The notes beneath the pieces are model-generated. The model saw nothing but the letters and a program-made list of their open reading frames with translations. It ran no database searches and was not told the origin of the DNA. Position numbers and translations under genes: made by a program. DNA of 7,996 bases from contig PLQY01000117.1 of the NCBI GenBank assembly GCA_003160265.1, positions 1 through 7,996 on the forward strand. Reading direction: 5' to 3'. This document shows positions 6,270 to 7,996 of the stretch, piece after piece (position 1 is the first letter of the stretch; each line of letters starts with the position of its first letter). The stretch comes from Peptococcaceae bacterium (lineage in GTDB: Bacteria > Bacillota > DSM-12270 > Thermacetogeniales > Thermacetogeniaceae).

Positions 6270-6298
6270 AAAAAAGAGCAAGCCTGGCGCCTGCTCTT
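6270..6298 (-). terminator. Intrinsic terminator after rpmE
   Basis: On the minus strand AAGAGCA pairs with TGCTCTT around an 11-base GC-rich loop, followed by six T residues. It begins one base after the rpmE stop and lies just before the DUF1385 ribosome site. It may separate rpmE from the prfA operon or allow partial read-through. No separate promoter for DUF1385 was found. Confidence 0.75.
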
Positions 6299-6299
6299 A

Positions 6300-6500
6300 C
6301 TAACGCCCGTATTTCTGACGGAATCGCTCCACCCGGCCGCCCTTCTCCACCAACCGCGAGCGCGACCCGGTATAGAACGGATGGCAACTTGAACAGACCT
6401 CGGTCCTCATGGCGGACTTGGTAGAGCCCAGTTCGATCCTGTTGCCGCAGGCGCAGGTAATGACTGCCGGACCATACTTGGGATGGATGCCATCTTTCAT
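6300..6500 (-). CDS. rpmE: 50S ribosomal protein L31 (zinc-binding type)
   Basis: L31 binds the large ribosomal subunit and bridges it to the small subunit. The 66-residue product begins [20 protein letters not shown] and contains the family's SCHPFYTG stretch. Cysteines at 16, 18, 36 and 39 form the zinc ribbon of the C+ type, which can serve as a zinc reserve. ATG at 6500 is chosen because GGAGGTG lies directly upstream and the conserved N-terminus begins there; the frame is open to 6572. In Bacillus and most Clostridia this gene directly follows rho; here about 1.1 kb with two opposite-strand small genes comes between them. Confidence 0.97.
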   Translation of the reverse strand: MKDGIHPKYGPAVITCACGNRIELGSTKSAMRTEVCSSCHPFYTGSRSRLVEKGGRVERFRQKYGR

Positions 6501-6703
6501 CGCTTTCACCTCCATAAAACAGCAAAGCTGATTGACGTCCATCATTATAGCATAACCGTAAATCCCTGGCAAACCGTTCTGAAATCGGTCTGAAATCGGG
6601 GGCAGGAAGCAGTAACACTTGCGGCGCTCATCTCATAATGTGATATGGGATTACTGAGACGATTCCTGCAGCGATACTTCAAATATTGAAAGGAGGGTTT
6701 CAG
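6501..6703. other. Divergent intergenic region between rpmE and the small membrane-peptide gene
   Basis: It contains the promoters of both flanking genes, none of which I can place firmly, and one copy of a 13-base direct repeat (6610-6622). A TTCAA-ATA-TTGAA dyad sits at about 6679-6691, next to the ribosome site of the plus-strand gene. CATAATGTGATATG at about 6634-6647 contains CATA/TATG and could belong to a sporulation-type promoter, but this is a guess. Confidence 0.4.
6610..6622 (+). repeat. 13-base direct repeat, copy 1
   Basis: CAGTAACACTTGC occurs here and again at 6871-6883. The two copies lie on either side of the small gene 6704-6811 and its terminator. Weaker similarity (GGCGCT against CGGTGCT) continues after the repeat. 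Confidence 0.6.
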
Positions 6704-6811
6704 ATGACGGAGGCCAAAGGGGCAGAAGCAAGAGGCGGCGTCATGTGGTTTGGAGGCTGGTGGATTTTCATCATCCTGTTCATATTCCTCATCTTTTTCT
6801 GCTGCAACTAA
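6704..6811 (+). CDS. Small single-span membrane peptide, YjcZ-like (sporulation type)
   Basis: The 35-residue peptide has a short polar start (MTEAKGAEARGG), a tryptophan/glycine turn (VMWFGGWW) and one hydrophobic span (IFIILFIFLIFF), and ends in CCN. AAAGGAGGG lies seven bases before ATG, and a perfect hairpin terminator follows 16 bases after the stop, so it reads as an independent unit. Length and layout resemble the YjcZ-type peptides of spore-formers, which have a short glycine-rich head and an aliphatic tail, but the aromatic-rich span and terminal cysteine pair differ. The family assignment rests on shape rather than on strong sequence identity. It lies between rho and rpmE on the opposite strand. 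Confidence 0.7.
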   Translation: MTEAKGAEARGGVMWFGGWWIFIILFIFLIFFCCN

Positions 6812-6826
6812 CCTGATCCACAACCG

Positions 6827-6858
6827 GTAAAGCCACCCCGCTTTCGGGGTGGCTTTAC
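6827..6858 (+). terminator. Perfect hairpin terminator after the small peptide gene
   Basis: GTAAAGCCACCCCG pairs exactly with CGGGGTGGCTTTAC around a CTTT loop (14 bp). The AAA...TTT bases at the stem foot supply a short U run on either strand, so it may also work in reverse. The run after the stem is poor in T. Confidence 0.8.
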
Positions 6859-6870
6859 ATCTTGCCGCCA

Positions 6871-6883
6871 CAGTAACACTTGC
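6871..6883 (+). repeat. 13-base direct repeat, copy 2
   Basis: This is an exact second copy of the 13-base word at 6610-6622, 13 bases after the terminator. The copies start 261 bases apart. Confidence 0.6.
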
Positions 6884-6983
6884 CTCGGTGCTAACATATT
6901 TTGTAACAGGAATTGCAGCCGGGGCTGCCGTCAGCAATGATAGGCGTTTAAGTATGTAAAGCTTTTCAAGCTAATGACACTAA

Positions 6984-7012
6984 CCGGCACAGTGAATTAC
7001 TTCAGTGCCCGG
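6984..7012 (+). repeat. Bulged inverted repeat upstream of the 7089 gene
   Basis: CCGG, CAC and TGAA on the left pair with TTCA, GTG and CCGG on the right around TTAC, with small bulges, giving 11 base pairs in all. It lies 77 bases before the 7089 start codon, so it could be an operator or a leader stem. The rest of 6884-7088 shows no gene. Confidence 0.4.
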
Positions 7013-7088
7013 CCAACGACTGTTTTGGAAGTTTGCTCTTCAAGTCCCGGCAGATGCCAGGTGTCAATAGAGATGGGAGGTAATGTGC

Positions 7089-7418
7089 GTGCCCGAGATA
7101 CTGAATGACCACTCTTTTCAGGTCTTAAAAAGCTTTCGGCCTTTCCTTGGCGACCGCGGCAACGGTTTCGTGACCACCCTGGAAAGCCTTCAGGAGCTTC
7201 TAACAAGCGAGCCGGCCCAAAAAACTCTTCAAAGTTTCCGGCTCTTTGGTATCGGACAGAAGTTCAATTCGATGGAAGTGGTAGGGGAGGCCGTAGCCAA
7301 TCCTTTCAACCTGTTCCTGATCCTGATCCTGCTGCTCCTGGTCGATCTTCCTGCGGGCGCCGGTCCGCATGCCATCACCTATGACGTGGAACCGGTGATT
7401 CCAGTTAAATTCGTCTAG
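7089..7418 (+). CDS. Hypothetical membrane-anchored protein, 109 residues
   Basis: I do not recognise a named family. Residues 1-60 are soluble and amphipathic (SFQVLKSFRPFLGDRGNGFV, then TTLESLQELLTSEPAQKTLQ). They resemble in feel the small clostridial proteins with an N-terminal helical module. Residues 73-87 (FNLFLILILLLLVDL) form one strongly hydrophobic segment followed by a polar tail of about 20 residues rich in proline and valine. GTG at 7089 is chosen because GGGAGG ends eight bases upstream; the in-frame ATG at 7083 is only two bases from it. The protein is probably membrane bound. It is convergent with rho and may share the sporulation context of the peptide gene upstream, but that is speculation. 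Confidence 0.6.
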   Translation: MPEILNDHSFQVLKSFRPFLGDRGNGFVTTLESLQELLTSEPAQKTLQSFRLFGIGQKFNSMEVVGEAVANPFNLFLILILLLLVDLPAGAGPHAITYDVEPVIPVKFV

Positions 7419-7428
7419 CCAAAAAGAT

Positions 7429-7487
7429 TGAACTGGCGCCGTTCAAACGCAAAGCTTTTATGATAATAGCCACTTGTGGCGGCTATT
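7429..7487 (+). terminator. Two small hairpins after the 7089-7418 gene
   Basis: TGAAC/GTTCA (7429-7445) with a GC-rich loop is followed by AATAGCC/GGCTATT (7465-7487), which also has an inner GCCAC/GTGGC option. Neither has a proper T tract (the second is followed by TTGGGGGG). They may act as a weak terminator or RNA end-stabiliser. Confidence 0.35.
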
Positions 7488-7501
7488 TGGGGGGAATTGC
7501 T

Positions 7502-7531
7502 ATTGCGCAGCAATGTACATTGCTGCGCAAT
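7502..7531. repeat. Perfect 30-base palindrome
   Basis: The half-site ATTGCGCAGCAATGT is followed by its exact reverse complement with no spacer. On the plus strand TTTGACTTCGCAATTTTT follows. It may be a bidirectional terminator between convergent genes or a dimer-binding site. In RNA the centre must open to form a loop. Confidence 0.85.
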
Positions 7532-7550
7532 TTGACTTCGCAATTTTTAG

Positions 7551-7621
7551 GCCAGGTGCCGCACACTCGCATCAGCGGCGCACGGGAGAATTCAGAATGC
7601 CGTAAGGCATGTTCTCCTGGC
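7551..7621. repeat. Nested hairpins forming a possible three-way junction
   Basis: An outer GCCAGG/CCTGGC stem (7551-7556 with 7616-7621) encloses two hairpins. One is GCCGC/GCGGC. The other is GGAGAA/TTCTCC, with an inner ATGCC-GTAA-GGCAT closed by a GNRA-type GTAA loop in the plus sense. The outer stem and the second hairpin compete for two bases. It lies just past the rho stop codon and could be the rho terminator region or a structured RNA. Confidence 0.45.
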
Positions 7622-7642
7622 TCCTGAGTAATTGCTCCGGAT

Positions 7643-7996
7643 CTATTTAAAGAGCTGGGGCAGGGCGCGCAGCAGGTCCTTGTTGGATTTGGTCTTGGTC
7701 ATGGCGTCGATCAGCATCTCAATGCTCTCGCTGTTGCCGTAGGAGGAAAACATTCTCCGGAAGTTCCACATCAGTTCCAGCTCCTCCTTGCTGAGCAGGA
7801 GTTCCTCCCGCCGCGTCCCGGAGCGCTTGACGTCGATGGCCGGGAAGATGCGCTTGTCTGACAGCTTGCGGTCGAGCACCAACTCGCTGTTGCCGGTGCC
7901 CTTGAACTCCTCGAAGATCACCTCGTCCATGCGGCTGCCGGTGTCAATAAGGCAGGTGCCGAGGATCGTGAGCGAGCCGCCTTCCTCAATGTTGCG
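7643..7996 (-). CDS. rho: Transcription termination factor Rho, C-terminal 117 residues (runs off the right edge)
   Basis: Rho is a hexameric RNA-dependent ATPase that moves along nascent RNA and releases it from RNA polymerase. The frame is open to the window edge and holds the end of the RecA-type motor domain: [20 protein letters not shown], then [38 protein letters not shown], and the closing [10 protein letters not shown]. The KGTGNSE and SGTRREELL segments are highly conserved in Rho. It belongs with the downstream minus-strand rpmE, its usual partner, but is separated from it here. The upstream three quarters, with the RNA-binding and Walker A parts, lie outside the window. Confidence 0.97.
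   Translation of the reverse strand, partial: RNIEEGGSLTILGTCLIDTGSRMDEVIFEEFKGTGNSELVLDRKLSDKRIFPAIDVKRSGTRREELLLSKEELELMWNFRRMFSSYGNSESIEMLIDAMTKTKSNKDLLRALPQLFK

Noticed and set aside
5485..6303. A 272-codon plus-strand open frame over DUF1385.
   Set aside because: It is an antisense shadow; the composition is Gly/His/Gln-rich low complexity and the opposite strand encodes a conserved family.
1..7996. tRNA, rRNA, CRISPR arrays, complete insertion sequences.
   Set aside because: No cloverleaf with a T-loop, no rRNA-like segment, no regularly spaced repeats and no full transposase were seen on either strand.

Overview
The window looks like the chromosome of an anaerobic, spore-forming Firmicute, most likely a Clostridia/Peptococcaceae-type organism (Desulfotomaculum, Pelotomaculum or Moorella relatives). 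The reasons are the minus-strand housekeeping run rho / rpmE / yqhQ-like DUF1385 / prfA / prmC, strong AAGGAGG-type ribosome binding sites, a tiny spore-type membrane peptide, a glycine riboswitch of the Bacillus/Clostridium layout, and an MttB-type corrinoid methyltransferase locus as found in acetogens and sulfate reducers. The species cannot be named from the sequence.

Right half (about 3265-7996): a GC-rich housekeeping block on the minus strand. The C-terminal part of rho (7643-7996) is separated from rpmE (6300-6500) by about 1.1 kb. That gap carries two small plus-strand genes for putative membrane proteins (6704-6811 and 7089-7418), a perfect hairpin terminator and a cluster of palindromes next to the rho stop codon. 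Below rpmE come a terminator, then DUF1385 (TTG start), prfA (release factor 1) and prmC (the methyltransferase that modifies the release-factor GGQ glutamine), tightly spaced as an operon.

Left half (1 to about 3264): an accessory methyl-transfer/regulatory locus, also mostly on the minus strand. In transcription order it has a tandem glycine riboswitch (2830-3041) ending in an intrinsic terminator (2795-2831), then a PocR-domain AraC-family regulator (1421-2734). Next, on the plus strand, is a remnant holding only the C-terminal Fis-type helix-turn-helix of a sigma-54 activator (to 1424). Facing the other way are a near-consensus sigma-54 promoter (1145-1160), a corrinoid-protein gene with a large in-frame internal deletion that leaves 50 residues (751-903), and the first 239 codons of an MttB-superfamily methyltransferase (717 to beyond the left edge).

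How the parts may work together (inference): the MttB-family enzyme would demethylate a quaternary or tertiary amine and pass the methyl group to a corrinoid protein. The promoter is of the sigma-54 type that needs an enhancer-binding activator, and the PocR/AraC regulator could sense a small metabolite. A glycine riboswitch on that regulator would fit a substrate such as glycine betaine, dimethylglycine or sarcosine, whose demethylation leads to glycine. However, both the local corrinoid gene and the local sigma-54 activator are broken, so the locus is either decaying or depends on copies elsewhere in the genome.
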